Shown: one piece after another, positions 1 to 7,653 of the stretch
Layout: every line of letters begins with the position of its first letter
How positions within the stretch are numbered: the stretch's first letter is position 1
Source: Streptomyces cinerochromogenes
GTDB taxonomy: Bacteria; Actinomycetota; Actinomycetes; Streptomycetales; Streptomycetaceae
Assembly (NCBI RefSeq): GCF_014648635.1
Contig: NZ_BMRM01000030.1
Span: forward strand, 1 to 64,000
Direction of reading: 5' to 3'
Length of the DNA: 64,000 nt
The notes under the pieces: generated by a model
Seen by the model: the letters and a program-made list of their open reading frames with translations, nothing else
The model's database searches: none
Told to the model about the DNA's origin: nothing
Position numbers and translations under genes: made by a program

Positions 1-288
1 CGGGCTTTCCTCCGGGCGCTTCCCTTCGGTCTTGCGTTTCCGACTCTATCAGATCCTTATCGGTATCCGATTCCCGGTCGGCGGGATTCGTCTGCGGGCT
101 TTTGGCTTTCGCCTCCGGCCTTTCGACGTTCACTACTTTAGCGGCTTCCCTCGGCGACTCATAATCGAGTCCCGCGAGTTCGAATTCGGACGCGCGAGCG
201 CGCCAGAAACGACCCCGTTGAAGGGTTGTGGCTAGGTAGTGGGTTGGCCGCTCCGGCTGCAGGCGATCGCCGTACCCGGTTCAGCGGC
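1..288 (-). other. Leader (pre-16S) of an rRNA operon, cut by the window edge
   Basis: Read on the minus strand, the last ~70 bases before the left edge carry the motif series GATAGAGTCGGAAACGC, then GACCGAAGGGAAGCGC, then CGGAGGAAAGCCCG. I recognise this as the 5' leader that precedes 16S rRNA in Streptomyces rRNA operons. GC content is visibly lower than in the flanking genes, and there are several short hairpins (ATCGG/CCGAT near 59-71, TCCCG/CGGGA near 71-86, GACTC/GAGTC near 157-172). The 16S gene itself should begin a few hundred bases left of position 1. A 67-codon open frame on the plus strand here is incidental. TAGAGT and TAAAGT hexamers could be -10 boxes of extra downstream rRNA promoters, but I see no good -35 partner. 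Confidence 0.82.
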
Positions 289-324
289 TCGGGCCACATT
301 ACGCACCTTGCCGGGCCGAGTCAA
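289..324 (-). promoter_or_regulatory. Consensus vegetative promoter of the rRNA operon
   Basis: On the minus strand there is a -35 box TTGACT (319-324), a spacer of exactly 17 bases (302-318) and a -10 box TAATGT (296-301). Transcription would begin near 289 and run left into the rRNA leader. It is the best principal-sigma-factor promoter I noticed in the window, as expected for an rRNA p1 promoter. The -35 box overlaps the stop codon of the upstream glycosylase gene, so the two transcription units abut. Confidence 0.7.
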
Positions 325-971
325 CTTCGGCGGCGCCTCGGAGCGTGGGCGCGGTAGGGGCTGACGGTCGGGTCGTCGGCGACCCAGAAGCGCCAGGGGT
401 GGAGGTCGCCGTTTCCGCCCTCGCCGGCGACACCGGTGCGGGGACCGCTGCGTACCTGGCCGGAGGGGACCGGGGTCCCGGTCAACATCCTCAGGGGGGT
501 CTCGCCGGAGGTGCACGCGTCCGTGCCGTCCAGGGCCCGGTCGACCTCCAGGGCGGTGGCCAGCCGGGCCGGGCCCTTGGCCAGTTCCTTGTCGTTCCGG
601 GCCGAAACGCGTCGCTTGCGGGCCAGCTCGGCGCCCTCCACGACCTCGCCCGCGCGGAGCAGCACCGCTCCGGCCCGGCCCTCGGGTCCGCAGACGAGGT
701 TCATGCAGTGCCACATGCCGTAGGTGAAGTAGACGTACACGTGTCCGGGCGGGCCGAACATCACCGCGTTGCGTGCGGTGCGGCCGCGGTAGGCGTGGGA
801 GCCGGGGTCGTTCTGGCCGTCGTAGGCCTCCACCTCCGTGAGACGGAGGGCGATCGGGCCGTCGGGTGTCGTCCGGACCAGGATGCGGCCGAGGAGGTCG
901 GGCGCGGCCTCCAGGACCGGGCGGTCGAAGAAGCTTCGGGGCAGTGGCGTACGGTCCGGGGGCGCGATCAT
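321..971 (-). CDS. Alkyladenine (3-methyladenine) DNA glycosylase, AAG/Mpg family
   Basis: A 216-residue monofunctional base-excision glycosylase that removes alkylated purines such as 3-methyladenine. The protein covers the whole Pur_DNA_glyco domain. The active-site stretch TEVEAY is at residues 45-50; Glu48 aligns with the catalytic Glu of human AAG, and Tyr50 and His59 (in GSHAYRG) align with its base-pocket residues. The family signature [20 protein letters not shown] follows at about 73-92. I take the ATG at 971 (MIAPPDR); upstream in-frame codons run into the promoter region of the divergent Spo0M-like gene and do not resemble the family. The stop overlaps the rRNA promoter, so read-through would enter the rRNA operon. 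Family assignment is firm; substrate range is inferred from homology. Confidence 0.93.
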   Translation of the reverse strand: MIAPPDRTPLPRSFFDRPVLEAAPDLLGRILVRTTPDGPIALRLTEVEAYDGQNDPGSHAYRGRTARNAVMFGPPGHVYVYFTYGMWHCMNLVCGPEGRAGAVLLRAGEVVEGAELARKRRVSARNDKELAKGPARLATALEVDRALDGTDACTSGETPLRMLTGTPVPSGQVRSGPRTGVAGEGGNGDLHPWRFWVADDPTVSPYRAHAPRRRRS

Positions 972-1071
972 GCCCTCCGAGGGTAGTCCAGACGGGGCGC
1001 CGCACCGGCGGAACCGGACGTGGGCGGATCGCGTTTGTACGGGTCGAGGGTCCATTCGTAAAGGGAGAGTC

Positions 1072-1854
1072 ATGGCGTTCAAGAAGCTGCTCGCGAGCCT
1101 GGGGGCCGGCGGGGCGTCGGTCGAGACGGTGCTGACCGAGGTCAACGTCGTACCGGGTGGTGTCGTCCAGGGCGAGGTGCGGATCCAGGGCGGGTCCGTG
1201 AACCAGAACATCGAGGGGCTGTCCGTCGGGCTCCAGGCCAAGGTCGAGGTCGAGAGCGGCGACCAGGAGTACAAGCAGGACATCGAGTTCACGAAGGTGC
1301 AGCTCGGCGGGGCCTTCGAGCTGCAGGCGGGGGCCGTGCACGCGGTGCCGTTCGGGCTGGAGATCCCCTGGGAGACGCCGGTCACCATGATCGACGGCCA
1401 GGCACTGCGCGGGATGAACATCGGTGTGACCACCGAGCTGGCGATCGCGCGGGCCGTGGACTCCGGCGACCTGGACCCGATCAACGTGCACCCGCTGCCG
1501 GCGCAGAAGGCGATCCTGGACGCGTTCATCCAGCTGGGCTTCCGCTTCAAGAACGCGGACATGGAGCGCGGCCACATCCGGGGTACGCGGCAGAAGCTGC
1601 CGTTCTACCAGGAGATCGAGTTCTTCCCGCCGTCGCAGTACCGGGGTCTGAACCAGGTGGAGCTGAGCTTCGTCGCCGACGAGCACGCGATGGACGTCGT
1701 CCTGGAGATGGACAAGAAGCCGGGTCTGTTCAGCGAGGGCAGCGACACCTACCGGTCCTTCCAGGTGGGGCTGAACGACTGGCAGGGGACCGACTGGGCG
1801 GCTTACCTCAACCAGTGGCTGTCCGAGGTCGGCAGCAAGCGCAACTGGTTCTAG
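1072..1854 (+). CDS. Spo0M (SpoOM) family sporulation-control-like protein
   Basis: A 260-residue cytoplasmic protein of the Spo0M family, which has an arrestin-like beta-sandwich fold. In Bacillus, Spo0M influences the sporulation phosphorelay; its role in Streptomyces is unclear. The N-terminus ([11 protein letters not shown], then [14 protein letters not shown]) and the repeated beta-strand pattern are typical, as is the length. The ATG at 1072 has a GGGAGAG Shine-Dalgarno sequence at 1064-1070. The gene is divergent from the glycosylase gene and 44 bases upstream of the PEBP gene on the same strand, so the two may be co-transcribed. No signal peptide or membrane segment is visible. Confidence 0.88.
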   Translation: MAFKKLLASLGAGGASVETVLTEVNVVPGGVVQGEVRIQGGSVNQNIEGLSVGLQAKVEVESGDQEYKQDIEFTKVQLGGAFELQAGAVHAVPFGLEIPWETPVTMIDGQALRGMNIGVTTELAIARAVDSGDLDPINVHPLPAQKAILDAFIQLGFRFKNADMERGHIRGTRQKLPFYQEIEFFPPSQYRGLNQVELSFVADEHAMDVVLEMDKKPGLFSEGSDTYRSFQVGLNDWQGTDWAAYLNQWLSEVGSKRNWF

Positions 1855-1898
1855 GCTCGGAGTTGCTGGTTCCAGATCATCGATCAGGAGGTACCGAG

Positions 1899-2438
1899 GT
1901 GACCGAGCTCAAGCGGCGGCCGCTCCCCCACGATTTCCACCCGCCCGTGCCGTCGTTCACGGTGACGAGCGAGGACATCGCGGAGGGCGCGACGCTGAAG
2001 AGCGCCCAGGTCCACGCGGAGGGCAACACCTCGCCGCAGCTGCGCTGGGAGGGTTTCCCGCCGGAGACCAAGAGCTTCGCCGTGACGTGCTACGACCCCG
2101 ACGCGCCGACCGGCAGCGGGTTCTGGCACTGGGTCCTGTTCGACATCCCGGCCTCGGTGACGGAGCTGCCGGCGGGTGCGGGCAGCGGCAAGTTCGAGGG
2201 GCTTCCCCCGGGTGCCGTTCACGCGCGGAACGACTACGGGACGAAGGACTTCGGCGGTGCCGCTCCGCCGCCCGGGGACGGTCCGCACCGGTACGTCTTC
2301 ACGGTGTACGCGGTGGACCAGGAGAAGCTGGGTCCGGACGCGGACGCGTCTCCGGCTGTCGTCGGCTTCAACCTGCGGTTCCACACGATCGCGCGTGCCC
2401 AGCTCATCGGTGAGTACGAGAACCCCGCGCAGGGCTGA
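1899..2438 (+). CDS. PEBP/RKIP-family (YbhB/YbcL-like) protein
   Basis: A 179-residue phosphatidylethanolamine-binding-protein family member. The family's anion-binding-site motifs are present: [16 protein letters not shown], an HARNDYG stretch, and [18 protein letters not shown]. No signal peptide is seen, so it is probably cytoplasmic. Bacterial members have no agreed function; kinase-inhibitor annotations derive from eukaryotic RKIP. The GTG at 1899 is chosen because CAGGAGGT (1885-1892) lies 6 bases upstream; a longer in-frame reading would overlap the Spo0M gene. A strong intrinsic terminator follows 40 bases after the stop. Confidence 0.88.
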   Translation: MTELKRRPLPHDFHPPVPSFTVTSEDIAEGATLKSAQVHAEGNTSPQLRWEGFPPETKSFAVTCYDPDAPTGSGFWHWVLFDIPASVTELPAGAGSGKFEGLPPGAVHARNDYGTKDFGGAAPPPGDGPHRYVFTVYAVDQEKLGPDADASPAVVGFNLRFHTIARAQLIGEYENPAQG

Positions 2439-2478
2439 CCCCGGCGCACGGATTCAGCCAAGGCTTCATTGAACGTTT

Positions 2479-2525
2479 GCCCGCCTCCGGTCTTGGAAGT
2501 GATCGGAGGCGGGCATTTTTTATTG
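2479..2525 (+). terminator. Rho-independent terminator after the PEBP gene
   Basis: A perfect 11-base stem, GCCCGCCTCCG (2479-2489) paired with CGGAGGCGGGC (2504-2514), is followed directly by ATTTTTTATT. This is a textbook intrinsic terminator and rare in such GC-rich DNA, where T-tracts are often absent. It ends the Spo0M-PEBP unit before the HNH gene. Confidence 0.9.
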
Positions 2526-2606
2526 CGTTGTCCATCTCGGCGCGCCCGTCCAGAGTTGATCCAAGCCCGCCGGGGGGTGGGCAGGTGCACACGGGAGGTG
2601 GGCTGG

Positions 2607-3113
2607 ATGCGTGACACGTTGGTTCTGAACGCGAGCTTCGAGCCGCTGTCGACGGTGACGTTGAACCGTGCGGTGGTGCTGGTGCTGCAGGACAAGGCCG
2701 TGGTCGAGCAGGCCCATCCCGTGCTGCGGATGCGGGGTGCCGATGTCGACATACCAGCGCCTCGGGTCATCCGGTTGTGCCGGTACGTGCGGGTGCCGTT
2801 CCGAAGACAAGCCCCGTGGTCGCGGCGGGGGGTGCTGGTACGGGACCGGCACCGGTGCGCGTACTGCGGGCGCCGGGCGACGACCGTGGACCATGTGGTG
2901 CCGCGGTCGCAGGGTGGGCAGGACACGTGGCTGAATACGGTCGCCGCGTGTGCGGAGGACAACCACCGGAAGGCGAACCGGACTCCGGAGGAGGCGGGGA
3001 TGGCGCTGTTGCGGGAGCCGTTCGAGCCGACGCCGGCCGATGCGATGTTGCTCGCGCTGGGGGCCGAGGACTTCGACGCCCTTCCCGAGTGGCTCGCTCG
3101 GGACGCGGCCTAG
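2607..3113 (+). CDS. HNH endonuclease family protein
   Basis: A 168-residue protein with an N-terminal region common to a widespread actinobacterial HNH family (MRDTLVLNASFEPLSTV, residues 1-17), then a zinc-ribbon HNH nuclease motif. The motif consists of Cys84-x2-Cys87, Asp95-His96 (VDHVVPRSQGG), the central Asn in TWLNTVAAC, and CAEDNHRKANR, giving the beta-beta-alpha metal fold. The family is chromosomal and is found in most actinobacteria, so it is not obviously a restriction or homing enzyme; its natural substrate is unknown. Start ATG 2607 has GGGAGGTG at 2593-2600. Confidence 0.88.
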   Translation: MRDTLVLNASFEPLSTVTLNRAVVLVLQDKAVVEQAHPVLRMRGADVDIPAPRVIRLCRYVRVPFRRQAPWSRRGVLVRDRHRCAYCGRRATTVDHVVPRSQGGQDTWLNTVAACAEDNHRKANRTPEEAGMALLREPFEPTPADAMLLALGAEDFDALPEWLARDAA

Positions 3114-3170
3114 GCGTCTGCCGGGTTCTGTCGGCCGGCGGCCACGGGCCGTCCGTCGCCTCTCGCGCGG

Positions 3171-3200
3171 TTCCCCGCGCCCCTGAGGGGGCGCGGGAGG
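3171..3200. terminator. Hairpin between convergent genes (likely bidirectional terminator)
   Basis: CCCGCGCCC (3174-3182) pairs with GGGCGCGGG (3189-3197), with flanking TTCC/GGAA extending the stem. It lies between the convergent HNH and SPFH genes. There is no T-tract; hairpins of this sort without T-runs are common 3' elements in Streptomyces. Confidence 0.55.
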
Positions 3201-3221
3201 AACCCGGCGTTTTCCCGTGCC

Positions 3222-4181
3222 TCAGTCGATGCTCGGCTTCTCCCGGCGCTCGGTGCCGGTCGTGCCGCCGTTGCCCGACGACCCGCCGTTGCCCGAACCT
3301 CCGCCCAGGGGGCCGAAGTTGCCCATCGCTCCGGAGAGGCCCTTGAGGGCGTCGCCGATTTCGCTGGGGACGATCCAGAGCTTGTTGGCGTCGCCCTCCG
3401 CGATCTTGGGGAGCATCTGGAGGTACTGGTAGGACAGGAGCTTCTGGTCGGGGTCGCCCGCGTGGATGGCCTCGAAGACCGTGCGGACGGCCTGGGCCTC
3501 GCCCTCGGCGCGCAGGGCCGCCGCCTTGGCCTCGCCCTCGGCGCGCAGGATCTGGGACTGCTTCTCGCCCTCGGCGGTGAGGATGGCGGCCTGGCGGGTG
3601 CCTTCCGCGGTGAGGATCGCGGCGCGCTTGTCCCGGTCGGCGCGCATCTGCTTCTCCATCGAGTCCTGGATGGAGGTGGGCGGCTCGATGGCCTTGAGTT
3701 CGACGCGGTTGACGCGGATGCCCCACTTGCCGGTGGCCTCGTCGAGGACGCCGCGCAGGGCCGCGTTGATCTCCTCGCGGGAGGTCAGGGTCCGTTCGAG
3801 GTCCATGCCGCCGATGATGTTGCGCAGCGTGGTGACGGTGAGCTGCTCGATCGCCTGGATGTAGCTGGCGACCTCGTAGGTGGCGGCCCGGGCGTCGGTG
3901 ACCTGGTAGTAGATGACCGTGTCGATGTTCACGACCAGGTTGTCCTGGGTGATCACCGGCTGCGGCGGGAACGGTACGACCTGTTCGCGCAGGTCGATGC
4001 GGTTGCGGATGGTGTCGATGAACGGGACCACGATGTTGAGTCCCGCGTTCAGCGTCCGCGTGTAGCGGCCGAAGCGCTCCACGATGGCGGCGCTGGCCTG
4101 TGGGATGACTTGGATGGTCTTGATCAGGGCGATGAAGACCAACACCACCAGGATGATCAAGACGATGATGACCGGTTCCAT
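3222..4181 (-). CDS. SPFH/Band-7 (stomatin/prohibitin-like) membrane protein
   Basis: A 319-residue protein with one N-terminal membrane anchor (residues ~3-25, VIIVLIILVVLVFIALI), an SPFH/Band-7 domain (about 26-200) and an alanine/glutamate-rich coiled coil with a repeated ILTAEG/LRAEGEAKA pattern (~185-245). It ends in a Gly/Ser/Asn-rich tail. Such proteins oligomerise in the membrane and organise microdomains or regulate proteases. The neighbouring NfeD gene, 123 bases upstream on the same strand, is the usual partner of this family, so the two probably work together at the membrane. Confidence 0.93.
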   Translation of the reverse strand: MEPVIIVLIILVVLVFIALIKTIQVIPQASAAIVERFGRYTRTLNAGLNIVVPFIDTIRNRIDLREQVVPFPPQPVITQDNLVVNIDTVIYYQVTDARAATYEVASYIQAIEQLTVTTLRNIIGGMDLERTLTSREEINAALRGVLDEATGKWGIRVNRVELKAIEPPTSIQDSMEKQMRADRDKRAAILTAEGTRQAAILTAEGEKQSQILRAEGEAKAAALRAEGEAQAVRTVFEAIHAGDPDQKLLSYQYLQMLPKIAEGDANKLWIVPSEIGDALKGLSGAMGNFGPLGGGSGNGGSSGNGGTTGTERREKPSID

Positions 4182-4304
4182 CGTCGTTCCCCGTACCCTT
4201 CTCCGCCTCGGCGCCTTCGGCCGATCTCATGACTGTTGAGGATCTTGCTGGTCGAGTCTGACAGACCGTCGCGCAACTCGTGAGTCGTTCTCGGTGAGTT
4301 GTCC

Positions 4305-4736
4305 TCAGATGACGATCGCGGTGGCTCCTTCGATGTCCACGACGTCCACCTCCTGGCCCACGTCGTAGGCGCGGCCGGTGTCGAGGGCACGGGCCGACCA
4401 GACCTCCCCTGCGAGTTTGATGCGGCCGCCGGACGCGTCGACCCGTTCCAGCACGACGGCCTGCCTGCCCTTCAACGCCTCGACGCCGGTGGCGAGTTGG
4501 GGGCGCTGTCGGCCGTGTCGGGCCGCGATGGGCCGGACGACGGCGATGAGGGCGACGGAGACGACGACGAACGTGAGGACCTGGAGGACGGCGTCGAAGC
4601 CGAGGGCGGAGACGACCGCCGCCGCGACGGCTCCCACCGCGAGCATGCCGAACTCCGGCATCGCGGTGACCACGAGGGGGATTCCGAGCGCCGCCGCGCC
4701 GACGAGCCACCACACCCATGCGTCGATGTCGTTCAC
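4305..4736 (-). CDS. NfeD-like membrane protein (partner of the SPFH protein)
   Basis: A 143-residue short NfeD protein with N-terminal hydrophobic segments (residues ~6-70) followed by an NfeD C-terminal OB-fold domain (~85-143, with GRQAVVLERVDASGGRIKLAG and VVDIEGATAIVI). It lacks the serine-protease ClpP-like domain of long NfeD proteins. NfeD proteins are genetically linked to SPFH/stomatin genes across bacteria, as here. The start is a GTG at 4734-4736. Confidence 0.9.
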   Translation of the reverse strand: MNDIDAWVWWLVGAAALGIPLVVTAMPEFGMLAVGAVAAAVVSALGFDAVLQVLTFVVVSVALIAVVRPIAARHGRQRPQLATGVEALKGRQAVVLERVDASGGRIKLAGEVWSARALDTGRAYDVGQEVDVVDIEGATAIVI

Positions 4737-4796
4737 ATGGTCATGGTAGGGCCGTGGTCGGGCGGCGGACAGGGCGCGAAGGGGGGAGCAGCGGGG

Positions 4797-5588
4797 TCAG
4801 GACAGGGGCAGGCCCTGGGCGGTCCAGCGGTCGCCGACCTGCTCCACGACGAGCGGGAGGCCGAAGCAGAGGGAGAGGTTGCGGGAGGTGAGTTCCAGCT
4901 CGAGCGGGCCGGCGGCGAGGACCTTGCCCTGGCGGATCATGAGGACGTGGGTGAAGCCGGGAGCGATCTCCTCGACGTGGTGCGTGACCATGATCATGGA
5001 GGGGGCGATGGGGTCGCGGGCGAGCCGGCCGAGGCGGCGGACCAGGTCCTCGCGGCCGCCGAGGTCGAGACCGGCGGCGGGCTCGTCCAGCAGGAGCAGC
5101 TCGGGGTCGGTCATCAGGGCGCGGGCGATCAGGGTGCGCTTGCGCTCGCCCTCGGAGAGGGTGCCGAACTTCCGGTCCAGGTAGTCGCTCATGCCGAGGC
5201 GGTCCAGGAAGGCGCGGGCGCGCTGCTCGTCGACCTCGTCGTAGTCCTCGTGCCAGGTGGCGGTCATGCCGTAGGCGGCCGTGAGCACCGTCTCCAGGAC
5301 GGTCTGGCGCTTGGGGAGCTTGTCGGCCATGGCGATACCGGCCATGCCGATGCGGGGGCGCAGATCGAAGACGTCGACCTTGCCGAGGGTGTCGCCGAGG
5401 ATGGTGGCGGTGCCCTTGCTGGGGAAGAGGTAGCTGGAGGCGACGTTCAGGAGGGTGGTCTTGCCGGCGCCGTTCGGACCGAGGATGACCCAGCGCTCGC
5501 CCTCCTTCACCGACCAGGAGACCTGGTCCACCAGAGCCCGGCCCTCACGGACCACGGATACGTCCTGAAGCTCCAGAACATCGCTCAT
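4797..5588 (-). CDS. ABC transporter ATP-binding protein
   Basis: A 263-residue single ABC ATPase. Walker A GPNGAGKTT is near residues 37-45, the signature LSEGERKR lies mid-protein, Walker B is LLLLDEP, and the H-loop histidine is in IMVTHHVEE. No permease gene is adjacent: the neighbours are NfeD downstream and a divergent hypothetical upstream. The sequence resembles YlmA/iron-molybdenum-type orphan ATPases of actinobacteria. It could serve a distant permease or act without one; the substrate cannot be told from the sequence. Confidence 0.88.
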   Translation of the reverse strand: MSDVLELQDVSVVREGRALVDQVSWSVKEGERWVILGPNGAGKTTLLNVASSYLFPSKGTATILGDTLGKVDVFDLRPRIGMAGIAMADKLPKRQTVLETVLTAAYGMTATWHEDYDEVDEQRARAFLDRLGMSDYLDRKFGTLSEGERKRTLIARALMTDPELLLLDEPAAGLDLGGREDLVRRLGRLARDPIAPSMIMVTHHVEEIAPGFTHVLMIRQGKVLAAGPLELELTSRNLSLCFGLPLVVEQVGDRWTAQGLPLS

Positions 5589-5739
5589 GAGCGCGTTGTC
5601 TCCCCTTGCAGTGTGGCCGGTCTCGGCACTCGCGTACGCCTGTGGCTCGGGTCCGCCGCGCCGGTGGGCGCAGCCCTTATGAAATCTACGCCACGAGTGC
5701 CCCGCTCCATTCCATCGGTCCGGTCCTTAGGGTGGGGGC

Positions 5740-6528
5740 ATGCTCTCGGAACCGCGTTCAGGACGCCTTGCCGCTTGGGGAAATGCCCTTTTGGCCGGAC
5801 TTGCCTCTCCGGATGACGCCGCACTCGCCATCGTGGGCGAGGACGCGGTGCACCGGGTGGAGGGGCTGCCCGGCGAGTCCGCGCCGGTCGGGCTGACGCT
5901 CGCGCTGGGGCGGCTGCGCGCGCTGGGGGTGAGCGGGCTGCGGGTGGCGCTGCCGGCGCCGGGGCATCCGCTGGGGCTGAGCGGTCCGCCGGAGTTCAAC
6001 GCGCGGGCGCTGGAGGCCGAGGAGGCGGTGGTCTGTCACGGCGCCGCGTTCGGGCTGGTGCCCGAGGTGGACGAGGCCGGGCCGGAGGGTGATGTGCACG
6101 TCGAGGTGGTCTGGCACGTGCTGCCGGTGCGCCAGGCGCCGCCCGCCGACGTTCCGTCGCTGGGCGAGGCCGAGCGGGAGCTGGCGGAGGCGCTCAGGGA
6201 GGCGACCGAGGTGCTGTCGAAGCTGGATGTCGCCGGGTCGGGTCCGGTGGCGGAGGCGGCGATCGACGCCTACCGGGCGCGGGCCGAGCGTGGGCGCGAG
6301 GTGCTGGCACCGGGGTACCCGCCGCGTGCGGTCCGGGTGTTGGAGCTGGCTCGGCGGGTGGGCCTGCTGGTGTCGCTGGCGTACGGCAACGGGCACGGGG
6401 GTGCGGTCAGCTCGGCCGAGATGAGGGCGCGGGCGGAGGCGCTGAGGCCGGTCGAGCGGACGGCCCGGCGGGCGCAGGTGGCGGCGTACAACGCGTACGT
6501 GGAGGAACGGGAACGGGGAGCGCGGTAA
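5740..6528 (+). CDS. Conserved actinobacterial protein of unknown function
   Basis: A 262-residue soluble, acidic protein that I recognise only as conserved in Streptomyces. It has no signal peptide, membrane segment or catalytic motif I can name. Residues ~130-200 are predicted helical (Ala/Glu/Leu-rich, EAERELAEALREATEVL), and the C-terminus is also helical and Arg-rich. It is divergent from the ABC ATPase gene (151 bases apart) and convergent with chpE, with a hairpin between. The ATG at 5740 is the first in frame and is preceded by GGGTGGGGG. No function is assigned. Confidence 0.75.
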   Translation: MLSEPRSGRLAAWGNALLAGLASPDDAALAIVGEDAVHRVEGLPGESAPVGLTLALGRLRALGVSGLRVALPAPGHPLGLSGPPEFNARALEAEEAVVCHGAAFGLVPEVDEAGPEGDVHVEVVWHVLPVRQAPPADVPSLGEAERELAEALREATEVLSKLDVAGSGPVAEAAIDAYRARAERGREVLAPGYPPRAVRVLELARRVGLLVSLAYGNGHGGAVSSAEMRARAEALRPVERTARRAQVAAYNAYVEERERGAR

Positions 6529-6548
6529 CCGCGCCCCCGGGCGGCCGA

Positions 6549-6577
6549 CAGGCCTCCCGGTGGGTCCGGGAGGCCTG
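6549..6577. terminator. Bidirectional terminator hairpin between convergent genes
   Basis: CAGGCCTCCCGG (6549-6560) and CCGGGAGGCCTG (6566-6577) form a perfect 12-base stem with a 5-base loop, placed between the hypothetical gene and chpE, which face each other. Confidence 0.75.
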
Positions 6578-6597
6578 GGGGCGCCGCCGGGCGGTCC

Positions 6598-6843
6598 TCA
6601 GTGGTTCAGGCCGAGGTTGCCGAAGGCCGGGTTCAGCACGCCGATGACGTTCACGCTGTTGCCGACCGCGTTCACCGGGACGTGGACCGGGACCTGGGCG
6701 ACGTTGCCCGAGCCGACGCCCGGGGAGCCGGCGGCCTCGCCGGCCGCGTGGGCGCCGCCGTGGGCGGAGGCCAGGCCGGCACCTGCGGCCACCAGGCCAC
6801 CGGCCACCATCGTCACGGCCGCTGCCTTCTTCAGGTTCTTCAC
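6598..6843 (-). CDS. chpE: Short chaplin ChpE (secreted hydrophobic coat protein)
   Basis: An 81-residue secreted short chaplin. The Sec signal peptide is at about 1-28 (KKAAAVTMVAGG, cleaved near ASA-HGG). The mature part contains the chaplin signature GSPGVGSGNVAQVPVHVPVN then NSVNVIGVLNPAFGN. Chaplins self-assemble into amyloid-like fibrils on spores and aerial hyphae and lower water surface tension. This copy has no cysteine anywhere, which sets ChpE apart from the other short chaplins with their conserved Cys pair, and it has no sortase signal. The start is GTG (6841-6843) with AGGAGGGG upstream. It sits beside the two-component genes as in S. coelicolor. Confidence 0.95.
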   Translation of the reverse strand: MKNLKKAAAVTMVAGGLVAAGAGLASAHGGAHAAGEAAGSPGVGSGNVAQVPVHVPVNAVGNSVNVIGVLNPAFGNLGLNH

Positions 6844-7011
6844 TGTCTACCCCTCCTGGGCTTTCACCGCGGCGATCACCGCGGCACGCACTGGAGAACG
6901 GCGGAGATCACCGCAGGATGCGCCGTCCGGGTGACATTCCCACGACGGTATGAATCTCTGCCTGGGCCGTAACCCTCCGTGTCGCCTCGGGTGAGACGTC
7001 GGTGGGGCGTC

Positions 7012-7653
7012 TCAGCCGGTCACGCCGTGGCGTACGGCCCACAGCGCGGCCTGGGTGCGGTCGGCGAGGTCGAGCTTCATCAGGATGTTGGAGACGTGCG
7101 TCTTGACGGTCTTCTCGGACAGGACGAGAGCGCGGGCTATCTCCCGGTTGGAGCGGCCGTCCGCGATCAGGCCGAGCACCTCGCGTTCCCGCTCGGTGAG
7201 CGACCCGCCCCTGCCCTGGCCGGTGTGGGCTTCCTCCTGGGAGAGCAGGGCGTCGGCGACCTCCGGCTGGAGCAGGACGTGCCCGGCGTGCACGGAGCGG
7301 ATGGCGGCGGCCAGGGCGTCGGGGTCCACGTCCTTGTAGACGTACCCGGCGGCGCCCGCGCGCAGGGCGGGGACGACCGTGCGCTGCTCGGTGAAGCTGG
7401 TGACGATCAGCACGCGCGCGGGGTTGTCGAGTTCGCGCAGTCTGCGCAGGGCGTCGATGCCGTCCATGCCCGGCATCTTGACGTCCATGAGGACGATGTC
7501 GGGCCGCAGGTCCTCGGTGCGGGCGACTCCCTCCGTGCCGTCGGCGGCCTCGCCGACGACCTCGATGTCGTCCTGGACCTCCAGGAAGGTGCGCAGGCCC
7601 CGGCGGACGACCTGGTGGTCGTCGACCAGCAGCACCTTGATCGGTTCACCCAC
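7012..7653 (-). CDS. NarL/FixJ-family response regulator
   Basis: A 213-residue regulator. The receiver domain (1-120) has the acidic pair Asp11/Asp12, phospho-acceptor Asp57 in IVLMDVKMP and the conserved Lys in GYVYKDVD. A LuxR-type helix-turn-helix is at ~145-205 (LTEREREVLGLIADGRSNREIA, with ALVLSEKTVKTHVSNIL as recognition helix). It starts with GTG at 7653 and overlaps the upstream sensor-kinase gene by 8 bases (GTGGGTGA), so the two are translationally coupled. Targets are unknown; the repeat array upstream of the kinase is a candidate, and chpE lies just downstream. Confidence 0.93.
   Translation of the reverse strand: MGEPIKVLLVDDHQVVRRGLRTFLEVQDDIEVVGEAADGTEGVARTEDLRPDIVLMDVKMPGMDGIDALRRLRELDNPARVLIVTSFTEQRTVVPALRAGAAGYVYKDVDPDALAAAIRSVHAGHVLLQPEVADALLSQEEAHTGQGRGGSLTEREREVLGLIADGRSNREIARALVLSEKTVKTHVSNILMKLDLADRTQAALWAVRHGVTG

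Noticed and set aside
32-235. 67-codon plus-strand frame at the left edge
   Set aside because: It overlaps the recognised pre-16S rRNA leader on the other strand, and its composition is not protein-like for this genome.
2607-3113. HNH gene as part of a defence island or mobile element
   Set aside because: The family is a common chromosomal actinobacterial one, and neighbours are housekeeping genes with no methylase, integrase or repeat.
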